From assembly GCA_020345785.1 (NCBI GenBank), contig CP070771.1, positions 238,142-254,496 on the forward strand: a stretch of DNA of 16,355 nucleotides, given 5' to 3'. Under the pieces are notes generated by a model that ran no database searches, was not told where the DNA came from, and was given only the letters and a program-made list of their open reading frames with translations. The translations under genes were made by a program, and so were the position numbers. The stretch comes from Desulfobacterales bacterium (GTDB lineage: Bacteria > Desulfobacterota > Desulfobacteria > Desulfobacterales > JAFDCJ01). Every line of letters begins with the position of its first letter. The stretch's first letter is position 1. Below, in pieces: positions 1-7,057 of the stretch.

Positions 1-45
1 GCGAAACCACCCTTCGACATTCTGCGGTTCGATATTCGATATTCT

Positions 46-61
46 GTCCGCCGCGGCGGAC
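46..61. repeat. GC-rich 16-bp perfect palindrome (copy 1 of a dispersed motif)
   Basis: GTCCGCCGCGGCGGAC is its own reverse complement. Related palindromes built on TCCGCC/GGCGGA half-sites occur at 7036-7052 and 15050-15063, always in spacers. It is preceded by a short TTCGATA tandem. This looks like a small dispersed REP-like element; mobility or function is not shown by the sequence. Confidence 0.6.
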
Positions 62-228
62 TGTTCCGTTTAGGTGAAGTTTCACACGAGAGATTGGATT
101 CACATGAAATCCTAAAATCGCAGCTGCCCCTCTTTTGCTCCAGCCGTCATATCACTATACGTGGCCGGCGCCCGCCAAATGGCAGGCAGGGAAAACTTGA
201 TAATGCCATTGTATGGTGTTAAAAGATT

Positions 229-391
229 AGAAGCTATCTCAAAAAAGTCTTTTCTCCCAAACTCTTTGTTGGTGACTCGTTTTAAATCCTCGAAATACGG
301 ATGTATTCCTGCGGTTTAAAACTCGGCCCCGCCGCGATTCTTGTCCGCCTCTGGAGGGTTGAACCAAAATCCTTTTTTTGAGATGGCTTCT
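229..391. repeat. Inverted-repeat-bounded element (~163 bp), REP/MITE-like
   Basis: The ends are imperfect inverted repeats. AGAAGCTATCTCAAAAAAG at 229-247 matches the reverse complement of 372-391 with one substitution and one extra A. Inside, a second nested dyad exists: GTTTTAAATCC (279-289) against GGTTTAAAAC (313-322), and within that GAAATAC (292-298) against GTATTCC (303-309) with one mismatch. There is no transposase frame inside. The element ends about 54 bp before the kinase start codon, so it could lie in the kinase 5' region or its promoter. A non-autonomous repeat is the best reading; a structured RNA leader is an alternative. Confidence 0.5.
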
Positions 392-444
392 AAAAAAAAT
401 CTTTCATAAGATTTTATTTTTAGTGCTGGAGCTATGAGAGTAAA

Positions 445-1794
445 GTGAAATATATCGGTAAATACAAGATCCGCGGTCTGCTCGGACGCGGCCGCATGGG
501 TAGAATCTTTAAAGTCGAACATCCGCTCATCGGGAAAATTTTCGCTCTGAAGCTGCTGGATCCCGATCCGGTCCTTGTCAGTCTGATCGGCGGAAGTAAA
601 ATTCTGGCAATGTTCAAGACCGAAGCCGTTACCATTGCCGGATTGCGGCACCCGAATATAGTTGAAATACTGGATTATCATGAATCGGACGACAAACCAT
701 TTTATTTAATGGAATACTATGTGAACAATCTGGGGGTGATGATCGGTGAATCCTTTCGCGCGGAAGAGGCTTCACGCACCATTAAGATAGAAAAAGTAAT
801 TCGCTACATATCCCAGACCCTGGCCGCCCTGAACTGCATGCATCATGCCGGCATCATTCACCGCGATGTCAAGCCCCACAACCTCTTGGTGACGGATCAC
901 GATACCATTAAGATTTGTGATTTCGGCCTCTCAAAATTACGGGGGGAAGAATTTGACGGTCCGCCCACGCTGAAGTTTGGCTCGCCCTTTTATGCTCCGC
1001 CGGAACAGGAAGACGATCCCAACAGGGTCGATTTCAGTGCCGATCTGTATGCGGTGGGCATCACCATTTATCGCCTGCTGACAGGGAATTTACCGGAAGA
1101 TACCTACGAGCCTGTCGGTCGCTTCAATCCAGACCTGGATGCAACCTGGGATGATTTTATCAAGAAAGCAATTGCCCCCCGCCCCGTAAACCGCTATCTT
1201 ACCGCTGCAGAAATGCTGGCCGACCTGCAACGGCTGAAGGCGGCCTGGGAAGCAAAAAAAGAGCAGATATGCCTTCTGCCTCAAGCGGAGAAATCCAACA
1301 AGGCCGAAGCGGCAGCAACCCGCATGACACCTCGCAGCAGCTGCATCAAAATCGGTCCCCGCCAGGCAAAAAAGACATTCGGCCTGGATGATCTCTGGCG
1401 ACCCGCACGCTTTCTGAAGAACAAATTTGAGATCAACCCCGATAAAACGATTACCGACAGTGCAACCGGTCTTGTCTGGCAGCAGTCGGGGTCCGACTTT
1501 CCCATAACCTGGGCGCAGGCAAAGGTTTTCATCGAATCCCTCAATTCAGCCCGATTCGCGGCAAGCAGCGCCTGGCGGCTGCCGACAATCGACGAATTGA
1601 TAACGTTGCTTACCGAATTTCCCCACGGCGAAGATTACTGCATCGAACCCATCTTCGACCAGACGCAGAAATCGATCTGGAGCTGCGATCGGCGCTCCTT
1701 TGTCGCAGCCTGGTATGTCAGCGTTGATATGGGGTATGTGGCCTGGCAGGATTTTACCGGCTATTACCATGCGCGGGCCGTACGCCACATATAG
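445..1794 (+). CDS. Eukaryote-like Ser/Thr protein kinase with C-terminal DUF1566 (Lcl) domain
   Basis: Predicted cytosolic protein kinase of 449 aa that transfers phosphate from ATP to Ser/Thr of unknown partners. The start is GTG at 445, preceded by a modest GAGAG. The kinase domain covers about residues 5-270 and has a complete active site: glycine loop G14-x-G16-xx-G19, lysine K36 (ALK), helix-C glutamate E60, HRD 139-141 with N146, and DFG 159-161. The usual APE is PPE (P185-E187), a common variant. A charged linker (about 270-320) leads to a DUF1566/Lcl-type C-terminal domain (about 325-449), recognisable by the patterns GLVWQ, W(R)LPTIDEL and the terminal ARAVRHI. No membrane segment or signal peptide is visible. 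DUF1566 domains are often found in exported proteins, so an intracellular fusion to a kinase is notable; it may be a ligand- or partner-binding sensor. The downstream lipoprotein starts 56 bp later and is probably co-transcribed. Kinase call very sure; DUF1566 call fairly sure. Confidence 0.93.
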   Translation: MKYIGKYKIRGLLGRGRMGRIFKVEHPLIGKIFALKLLDPDPVLVSLIGGSKILAMFKTEAVTIAGLRHPNIVEILDYHESDDKPFYLMEYYVNNLGVMIGESFRAEEASRTIKIEKVIRYISQTLAALNCMHHAGIIHRDVKPHNLLVTDHDTIKICDFGLSKLRGEEFDGPPTLKFGSPFYAPPEQEDDPNRVDFSADLYAVGITIYRLLTGNLPEDTYEPVGRFNPDLDATWDDFIKKAIAPRPVNRYLTAAEMLADLQRLKAAWEAKKEQICLLPQAEKSNKAEAAATRMTPRSSCIKIGPRQAKKTFGLDDLWRPARFLKNKFEINPDKTITDSATGLVWQQSGSDFPITWAQAKVFIESLNSARFAASSAWRLPTIDELITLLTEFPHGEDYCIEPIFDQTQKSIWSCDRRSFVAAWYVSVDMGYVAWQDFTGYYHARAVRHI

Positions 1795-1836
1795 TCAAAT
1801 GGCAATAGTTTTCGACAGCGACCATAGGTATTTACC

Positions 1837-1841
1837 GGAGG
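1837..1841 (+). promoter_or_regulatory. Ribosome binding site for lipoprotein gene
   Basis: GGAGG lies 9 nt before the ATG at 1851, which fixes that start. Confidence 0.7.
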
Positions 1842-1850
1842 ATTTTTAGG

Positions 1851-2627
1851 ATGAAGTTATCACGAAATTGCATTGATTTTTCAGCAATCACTCTATTCCT
1901 TATTTTAATTTCAGCCGTTTTGCCATCCTGCGCCCTTCTAATGCCGGCACCGTCTCAGATGGAATTAAAAAAGGCCTATGCGAATGCGGTTAGCGATGCG
2001 GAATTTGCCGAACCTGAAGAGATTTCGAAGAACCTTACGGCGATTGTTGCCTATAACAAAAATCTGCAGTGGAAAGGCCCGGCCGGCAAATCGCATGTTT
2101 TGGTTGCAACCTGGACAGATTACAGAGGCTATTTAGAAATAGAGGGTCAGGACTATACCACCCCTGAAGGCATGGATATCTGGGTAACAGCCGTGCCGGA
2201 GCTGCGGAATTTTTGCCAAGCCCAGCATCTTTCCTCCGAAAGACTTATTCTGCGGCTCAAGCAGCTGTTGGGTTTGCCCCCTGGCAGCCGCAAGATCTGG
2301 TTTGTCGAATTATGGGTGGATCCTGCAGACCTTTTTCGCCCCTCACCGGATCCGGAGATTACCGACCATGAAGCTGAACTGGAATTTCCCGTTTCCAGTA
2401 AATTTGTGACCGTCAGTGACGAGCATGTTCAATGGTTTAACGGTATGAAAAAAAAATCATATAAATATTCAAATGACGGTTATCCTTGGACAAGACTGGG
2501 ATACACTTACGATTGGGGAAATTCAGAAAGTGAGATTGGGCTGAGTGAGTTCGTCATCAAAGGTGGGGCGAACGTAATTATCGAAAAGGCATACATCGTT
2601 GAGGAATACTGCAGTCGCCCGGAGTGA
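1851..2627 (+). CDS. Uncharacterised lipoprotein
   Basis: A 258-aa protein with an N-terminal signal sequence (hydrophobic stretch about residues 10-24) ending in a lipobox-like L24-P25-S26-C27. The proline at -2 is not ideal, so lipidation is probable rather than certain. If lipidated it would be anchored to a membrane on the periplasmic or outer face. The mature part is rich in aromatics, with an acidic proline-rich stretch DLFRPSPDPEITD and a conserved-looking aromatic segment YPWTRLGYTYDWGN. It resembles recurrent hypothetical proteins I have seen in diverse bacteria, but I cannot attach a named family or activity. No catalytic motif is evident. It follows the kinase gene by 56 bp on the same strand, which suggests co-expression. 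Confidence 0.8.
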   Translation: MKLSRNCIDFSAITLFLILISAVLPSCALLMPAPSQMELKKAYANAVSDAEFAEPEEISKNLTAIVAYNKNLQWKGPAGKSHVLVATWTDYRGYLEIEGQDYTTPEGMDIWVTAVPELRNFCQAQHLSSERLILRLKQLLGLPPGSRKIWFVELWVDPADLFRPSPDPEITDHEAELEFPVSSKFVTVSDEHVQWFNGMKKKSYKYSNDGYPWTRLGYTYDWGNSESEIGLSEFVIKGGANVIIEKAYIVEEYCSRPE

Positions 2628-2801
2628 GACACTGATTGTCATGTCCCACAAATACCAAATGATTCTTCCGGCCTCTTTGCCGAAAAGCTGACACTTGGTG
2701 TCGGTAACTCTGACATTTTTCGAATATCCTGCCGGTCCCACCACCTCCGAAACAAAAGTTAACATTTTGGATTTATACGGAATTTGATCTTTCAAATACC
2801 A

Positions 2802-2817
2802 TGGCACATCTATTGCA
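2802..2817 (+). promoter_or_regulatory. Sigma-54 (-24/-12) promoter
   Basis: TGGCAC-N5-TTGCA matches the sigma-54 consensus at every defined base, with the invariant GG (2803-2804) and GC (2815-2816) exactly 10 nt apart. Transcription would begin near 2828, ahead of a GGAAAGGA ribosome site at 2855-2862 and the ATG at 2874. This implies activation by a bacterial enhancer-binding protein; no activator gene is in the window, and I did not identify its upstream sites. Confidence 0.75.
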
Positions 2818-2873
2818 AAACTCGGCCAATAAATTTCATCACTAACATGTTTCTGGAAAGGATCGATATACAA

Positions 2874-4280
2874 ATGAAAAATGCTTCGGGTGTGATTGTT
2901 TTAACTGTCGTACTACTATACGCATTCATTAGTATACCTGCATTCGCCACAGTGGAAAAGGAACCCAACAACACGCCGGAGGAGGGCAACTCGATCCAGG
3001 TCGGTGAAACGGTCGAAGGCTTGCTGCAGGACGGATTTGATTACTTTGCGATCACGCTGCCGGCCACAGGTAAAACCACGGTCACCCTGACAGGCTGCCC
3101 GCGCGGCGGTCAGGTTCAAATCGGTGCTAAAAATTTCGGGTATACCGGCTGGCAGGACAGCAACGGCGCAGAGACAGTCAGCCTGACTTTTGATGCTCAA
3201 AAAACCAGCGGGGTCATCTGGGTGATGCCGATCTTTGCCGGCTCCGTGTGCGGCAGTGATTGGTGTGCTTCGCAATTCGTTGCCGGGGGACCCTATCACA
3301 TTACCAAAGATTCGCCCAATGTACCCGGCTCGCATGAGGACAAGCGCATTCTGGAGCCGCTGGCATATAAATTGACGGTCAGACAAGCCGTGGCCCAAAG
3401 CCAATCCAACCCCTCTGACACCGCACCGACTGCGCCGGCGAAAACCTCAACTTCTGAGGATTCCGCCACACTTGGCAGATATACCATGAAACGTTTGCAT
3501 GAAAACAACTTTGGGTTTTCATTCGAGCTGCCGGATTACTGGATATGGGAACTGTTGCCTGACAATGGCGGCTATCTGCTGTCGGGTCCGGCCGATACCG
3601 AGGAAAATGAAGTGATCATCGTCGTGCAGGCTGTTCAAAAAGCCACCAACCCGGGCAGTTCGGTCGTCAAGCAGTTGCAGGAAGCCAGGGCTCAAATCGA
3701 GGGGGTTTCCGGAGCTGAAATCCGCTCCGAAGACATGGTCGACGTCTCCGGCCGGCAGGTTCCTTTCTTTTTGGCGCTTTATCCCGGGCAAACGGCCAAA
3801 CATGAGCCGACTACCTTTGCCCACGTACAGCTGGTTCTGGAAAGCGGCCTATACTACTTCTGGGTTTCCTATGCGGCTCCCACCGAATATTTCGAAAAAT
3901 ACCAGGAATTGTTTGCCAACATGCTCACAACGTTTCAAATCGTAGAAACCGGCGCGAACAGCCGGAGCATGGCACCGCAGGCATCAAGGCTGGCAGATGC
4001 CCGGATAACGGTGCAAGCGTTTAATGCCGGCAGCGGCAGTATGTTTGCCCCGCGGGTAAAGGTCAAGGCCCAAGGGTTCGGCAGCGGCGCCAAACTGTTA
4101 AAGCTGTATGCGGTTTCCGCAGACGGCAAACTCAAGGAATTGCAGTCCCGCTCGTGCTCCGACGGGGCGACCGTCGACTTTGATGCCGTCTACAACCGAC
4201 TGGAAACGAAATCTTTTGAGCTGCGCTTGTATGATGCCCAGCAGACGGTGATTGCCCGTCTCAAGCGCGACAACGCCTGA
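2874..4280 (+). CDS. Secreted protein with PPC domain and PsbP-like domain
   Basis: A 468-aa exported protein. I chose ATG 2874 because a clean signal peptide (residues 1-25, cleavage after AFA) starts there, a GGAAAGGA site precedes it, and the sigma-54 promoter would start transcription near 2828. The open frame extends upstream to 2784, but that would put coding sequence across the promoter. About residues 27-170 resemble a bacterial pre-peptidase C-terminal (PPC) domain: it opens with EKEPNNTPEE and contains DYFAITLP. A Ser/Thr/Pro/Ala-rich linker (about 171-200) follows. About 205-357 resemble a PsbP/DUF1795-like fold, with FGFSFELPDYW at its start and a closing MLTTFQIVE. Residues about 375-468 are a further beta-rich region I cannot name. 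No protease domain is present, so PPC here is a stand-alone binding module. Function unknown; likely periplasmic or extracellular. Confidence 0.82.
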   Translation: MKNASGVIVLTVVLLYAFISIPAFATVEKEPNNTPEEGNSIQVGETVEGLLQDGFDYFAITLPATGKTTVTLTGCPRGGQVQIGAKNFGYTGWQDSNGAETVSLTFDAQKTSGVIWVMPIFAGSVCGSDWCASQFVAGGPYHITKDSPNVPGSHEDKRILEPLAYKLTVRQAVAQSQSNPSDTAPTAPAKTSTSEDSATLGRYTMKRLHENNFGFSFELPDYWIWELLPDNGGYLLSGPADTEENEVIIVVQAVQKATNPGSSVVKQLQEARAQIEGVSGAEIRSEDMVDVSGRQVPFFLALYPGQTAKHEPTTFAHVQLVLESGLYYFWVSYAAPTEYFEKYQELFANMLTTFQIVETGANSRSMAPQASRLADARITVQAFNAGSGSMFAPRVKVKAQGFGSGAKLLKLYAVSADGKLKELQSRSCSDGATVDFDAVYNRLETKSFELRLYDAQQTVIARLKRDNA

Positions 4281-4529
4281 TTCCTGCCATGCATCCCGTG
4301 CGACGCCGCATCCCGCTGCGCCGGGGTTGCCGGTTCATCGACAAGCACACCGACTCCATTCATAAGCCACGGGGGATGCCGTTGAGAATTGAAAAGGTTT
4401 TACCGCTACAGCGGGAGTATTTTTCGGTGGTCACAACTTAAACGATGCCGGTGGCTGATGACTGGAGGTAAAATAAAAAATTTTAGCGTATTTTTTTCGA
4501 TCTCGCTGGGTCTGCCGCTGGTCGCTGAT
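4281..4529. other. Spacer between convergent genes, no clear gene
   Basis: The PPC protein gene (+) and the cyclase gene (-) converge here. I found no strong GC hairpin with a T-run. An A/T-only dyad (TAAAAT 4469-4474 with ATTTTA 4480-4485), followed by a T-run at 4491-4497, could be a weak terminator. An open frame starting at 4389 has no good start context and runs antisense into the cyclase gene. Confidence 0.4.
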
Positions 4530-4531
4530 TT
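4511..4531. repeat. Direct repeat, left copy, flanking the cyclase gene
   Basis: This 21-bp stretch matches 5542-5562 at 19 of 21 positions in the same orientation, with the shared core GGTCGCT. The two copies bracket the cyclase gene almost exactly. See the right copy and the finding. Confidence 0.45.
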
Positions 4532-5390
4532 AGCTGAATTCCCTGTAGACAATGCTGTTTTTCCCTACCTTTTTGACGTCGTACATGAGGTTGTCGGCGA
4601 GTTTTATTGCCTCGTCGACGCTTGAGGGCGGCTTGGCGAGAACTGCAACCCCGATGCTGAAGCCGATTCGCCAGTTGTGCGCTCCAACTTCCTCGGTAAG
4701 CTTCTCGTGGATTTTTGCTATCACTGTCTGTGCCTGTGACAGGTTGGTATCCGGCAGAATCACTGCGAACTCGTCTCCACCCAGGCGTCCCACCAGATCA
4801 GTATTGCGCACACTTTTCGCCAGTATGGTGCCGACAAGCTTCAGCACTGAATCACCTTCCGTATGGCCGAGGGAGTCGTTTACCGCCTTGAAATTGTCGA
4901 GATCAATATAGGCCAGGGTCGCCGGCCGTCCGATTCGCCTACAAAGATCAAAAAGTTTTCGGGCTCCCTCCCGAAAGGCGCGCCCGTTAAGCAGGTTTGT
5001 AAGACCGTCAGTTTGCGCCGCCCTCTGCTCCATTATCAGGCGGGTATGCAATGTTGAAAGCAGGAGTGAAATCATAATAAAGAATCCGAGGCGAACTGCT
5101 GCATTCCAAAAGGGTATTGTCGGATGGCTGTATGTATTTGCTGATGCAAGATCAACAATGAGCCAGATTGCTGTTGAGAGACCACAAAAAACAAGGCCCG
5201 GCACTCGACCCACGTACCATGATACGACGGCTATCGGAACGACATAAAAAACCGCAAAAGATAATTCATAGCCGGTTATGTGATCCAGCAAACCCAGAAG
5301 CAGGGCCGCAGAGATAGCGGGCAGAATTAGTTGCGAGGCCGACAGGCCGGATAGAAGAGAATTGATCGACTTTTTCAAATTATGGGTCAT
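4530..5390 (-). CDS. Membrane-anchored GGDEF diguanylate cyclase
   Basis: A 286-aa inner-membrane protein predicted to make cyclic di-GMP from two GTP. Residues about 20-38, 44-60, 62-81 and 96-115 are hydrophobic and probably form four membrane helices, a compact N-terminal sensor without a recognised ligand domain. The GGDEF domain (about 125-286) has DGLT (128-131), the metal-binding segment YIDLDNFK (D163), an intact active-site loop GGDEF (204-208) and an intact inhibitory site RNTD (195-198) placed five residues before it. It should therefore be active and subject to product feedback. There is no EAL or HD-GYP partner in the window. The start at 5390 gives a sensible N-terminus, but no strong ribosome site precedes it. 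It is convergent with the PPC protein and divergent from the deacetylase gene. Confidence 0.93.
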   Translation of the reverse strand: MTHNLKKSINSLLSGLSASQLILPAISAALLLGLLDHITGYELSFAVFYVVPIAVVSWYVGRVPGLVFCGLSTAIWLIVDLASANTYSHPTIPFWNAAVRLGFFIMISLLLSTLHTRLIMEQRAAQTDGLTNLLNGRAFREGARKLFDLCRRIGRPATLAYIDLDNFKAVNDSLGHTEGDSVLKLVGTILAKSVRNTDLVGRLGGDEFAVILPDTNLSQAQTVIAKIHEKLTEEVGAHNWRIGFSIGVAVLAKPPSSVDEAIKLADNLMYDVKKVGKNSIVYREFS

Positions 5391-5541
5391 GTTGGGTTGG
5401 GTCAGCGGGTCTGGACGGCAAAATGGCAGATTGGCCTTACTAAATTTTAAGACATCCGGTCGATGTCATTAACCACAGCCGAAGCATCAATAATAATATC
5501 ATAAGTCTTGTTGAATTGATAGAAATTCGATTTCAGTTGTA

Positions 5542-5562
5542 TCTGCCGGTGGTCGCTAATTT
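5542..5562. repeat. Direct repeat, right copy, flanking the cyclase gene
   Basis: This matches 4511-4531 at 19 of 21 positions, in the same orientation. It lies in the spacer between the divergent cyclase and deacetylase genes. A duplicated spacer or an inserted cassette would both explain it; no transposase is present. Confidence 0.45.
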
Positions 5563-5596
5563 TCCAAGATGTGCCGGCCGATGGAGGGGTTGCATA

Positions 5597-5624
5597 TTAC
5601 AAAAAAATGAGCATTTTTTCGTAA
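5597..5624. promoter_or_regulatory. AT-rich dyad upstream of deacetylase gene, possible operator
   Basis: Two 13-bp arms (5597-5609 and 5612-5624) are inverted repeats of TTACaAAAAAATG with a single mismatch and only a 2-nt centre. The tiny centre and A/T arms argue against a transcription terminator and for a protein-binding dyad. It lies 62 nt before the ATG at 5687, where an operator would be expected. The binding protein is unknown. Confidence 0.35.
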
Positions 5625-5686
5625 TTAATTTATCTATTTGAGTTCCCGGTTCATCCGGCTTGGGATATTGTACAGACAAGGAAAAA

Positions 5687-6835
5687 ATGAGCGCAGCCAA
5701 AAAAACCGGCGTCATCCAGGATCCGCGTTACGCAGACCACTGCACGGGCGCCGCCAACCCGGAATGTTCCGATCGGGTGGCGGTGCTTTACGACATGCTG
5801 CAGGAGTCCGACATGCGGGGTAATTTTCAGGACATTACCCCTCGACCCGCTGAAAAAGAGGAGCTTCTGCAGGTCCATTCCCCGGAGTACATACAGCGCT
5901 TGGAAGACACCCAGGGCCAGGCTTACACGTACCTGGACCCGGACACGCAGGCCTCTCCGTTTTCGCATGAGACGGCCCTACTTGCCGCAGGAGGCCTTTG
6001 CCGGGCGATCGAACTGGTCCATGCCGGGAAACTGGACAATGCCATGGCCCTGGTCCGGCCGCCCGGACATCATGCCGAGCGATCGAGAGCCATGGGTTTT
6101 TGTCTCTACAACAACGTGGCCGTCGGGGTTCGCTATGCTCAAAGCCGCCTGGGCCTGGGCCGCATTCTGTTGGTGGACTGGGATCTTCATCACGGCAACG
6201 GCACCCAGCACTGTTTTGAGGACGACCCGTCGGTGCTGTTTTTTTCGGTTCACCAGTCAGCTGCCTATCCCGGCAGTGGAAGATTCGGGGAAGTCGGCAA
6301 GGGTCGGGGCAAAGGGCGAACAGTCAATATTCCGCTGCGCCGCGGTTGCGGTGACGCCGAATACGTCAGCATCCTGGAAAAAATCCTGCGGCCCATCGCT
6401 CTTGACTTCAAGCCGGAGCTGATTCTGGTCAGCGCCGGTTTCGACATCCACCATAACGACCCCCTCGGCGGCATGGGTGTGACGCCCCAAGGATTTGCCG
6501 GGCTGACCCGCTCTGTTCTTACCACCGCCGATCTTTGCTGCGAGGGCAAGGTGGTCATGACCCTTGAAGGCGGCTACGACCTCGATGGACTTAAGGATTC
6601 GGTCAAGGCGGTCCTGCGGGAAATGGCCGGTTTGCAAGCAACCGATATTGAAAAAATCACTGCCGGGGTCGACGCCAAAATGATTACGTATCTGCTTTGG
6701 CGGGTCAGGCGTATCCATGGCCGGTATTACGGGAGCTTAAGGCCTTCGCCGGGCAACGGTGCGAACCCGGCTCCCACATTTTTAGAGCGCCTGAGAGAAA
6801 CTTCGGCACGCATCATGGATTATCTCAAAAATTGA
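5687..6835 (+). CDS. Histone deacetylase-family zinc amidohydrolase
   Basis: A 382-aa cytosolic enzyme of the arginase/deacetylase fold that removes acetyl groups from acetyl-lysine or acetylated amines. ATG 5687 is preferred over TTG 5660 because AAGG sits at 5678-5681, five bases upstream. The motifs are complete: RPPGHHAE with the histidine pair H128/H129, MGFCLYNNVAV, the zinc ligands D166 and H168 in DWDLHHGNGT, the third ligand D253 in SAGFDIHHNDP, and the transition-state tyrosine Y297 in EGGYDL. The EGGY form resembles class II deacetylases, acetoin-utilisation-type proteins and acetylpolyamine amidohydrolases more than class I. After about residue 310 there is a ~70-residue tail with a basic stretch (LLWRVRRIHGRYYG) that I do not recognise. 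Substrate cannot be told from sequence: protein acetyl-lysine and acetylpolyamine are both possible. A GNAT acetyltransferase gene follows on the same strand after 277 bp. Confidence 0.93.
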   Translation: MSAAKKTGVIQDPRYADHCTGAANPECSDRVAVLYDMLQESDMRGNFQDITPRPAEKEELLQVHSPEYIQRLEDTQGQAYTYLDPDTQASPFSHETALLAAGGLCRAIELVHAGKLDNAMALVRPPGHHAERSRAMGFCLYNNVAVGVRYAQSRLGLGRILLVDWDLHHGNGTQHCFEDDPSVLFFSVHQSAAYPGSGRFGEVGKGRGKGRTVNIPLRRGCGDAEYVSILEKILRPIALDFKPELILVSAGFDIHHNDPLGGMGVTPQGFAGLTRSVLTTADLCCEGKVVMTLEGGYDLDGLKDSVKAVLREMAGLQATDIEKITAGVDAKMITYLLWRVRRIHGRYYGSLRPSPGNGANPAPTFLERLRETSARIMDYLKN

Positions 6836-6880
6836 GAGGCATAGACATATCGCGACATCGGTTCGAGGATATTTTAGCGA

Positions 6881-6973
6881 TGAGTGCTGAGGACTGAGGG
6901 CTGAGCATGTGGCGATTTCCATCGTCCGAATTTTCTTTAACCTCAGTCCTCAGTCCTCGTTACTCAGTCCTGA
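6881..6973. repeat. Heptanucleotide tandem arrays in inverted orientation
   Basis: Four 7-bp units of the form TGAGNNC (TGAGTGC, TGAGGAC, TGAGGGC, then the degenerate TGAGCAT) run from 6881 to 6908. An inverted array of CAGTCCT units occupies 6941-6973. CTGAGGACTGAGG (6887-6899) is perfectly complementary to 6941-6953, giving a 13-bp stem over a 41-nt spacer. It lies 45 bp after the deacetylase stop, but no T-run follows, so a simple intrinsic terminator is unlikely. Confidence 0.6.
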
Positions 6974-7035
6974 TAAGTTTGTTCCTTAAAACCAGCCGGC
7001 CTCCCAAGGAGGGTAAACTTCGGAGCTTGGAAATC

Positions 7036-7052
7036 CCGTCCGCGGCGGACGG
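7036..7052. repeat. GC-rich palindrome (copy 2 of dispersed motif)
   Basis: CCGTCCGC-G-GCGGACGG is a perfect 8-bp inverted repeat around one G. It is related to the palindrome at 46-61 through the GTCCGC/GCGGAC half-sites, with three central bases missing. A smaller hairpin, CCTCC/GGAGG, lies nearby at 7000-7012. Confidence 0.55.
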
Positions 7053-7057
7053 AACAC

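Larger units (their letters stand above)
1..444. other. Intergenic spacer with repeats, no convincing gene
   Basis: No open frame here looks like a gene. The stretch contains two tandem TTCGATA units at 28-41, a perfect GC palindrome at 46-61, and a ~163-bp inverted-repeat element at 229-391 (entered separately). Minus-strand open frames through 316-681 run antisense into the kinase gene and include part of the repeat element, so I treat them as non-genic. No sigma-70 promoter for the kinase stands out between the repeat element and its start codon. Confidence 0.6.

Noticed and set aside
316..681. Minus-strand 121-codon frame at the start of the kinase gene
   Set aside because: It lies antisense to the kinase N-terminus and partly inside the inverted-repeat element; there is no ribosome site or family pattern.
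4291..4379. Inverted GCATCCC..GTG / CAC..GGGATGC pair in the convergent spacer
   Set aside because: The arms are short and imperfect, the loop is about 67 nt and no T-run follows; not convincing as a terminator.
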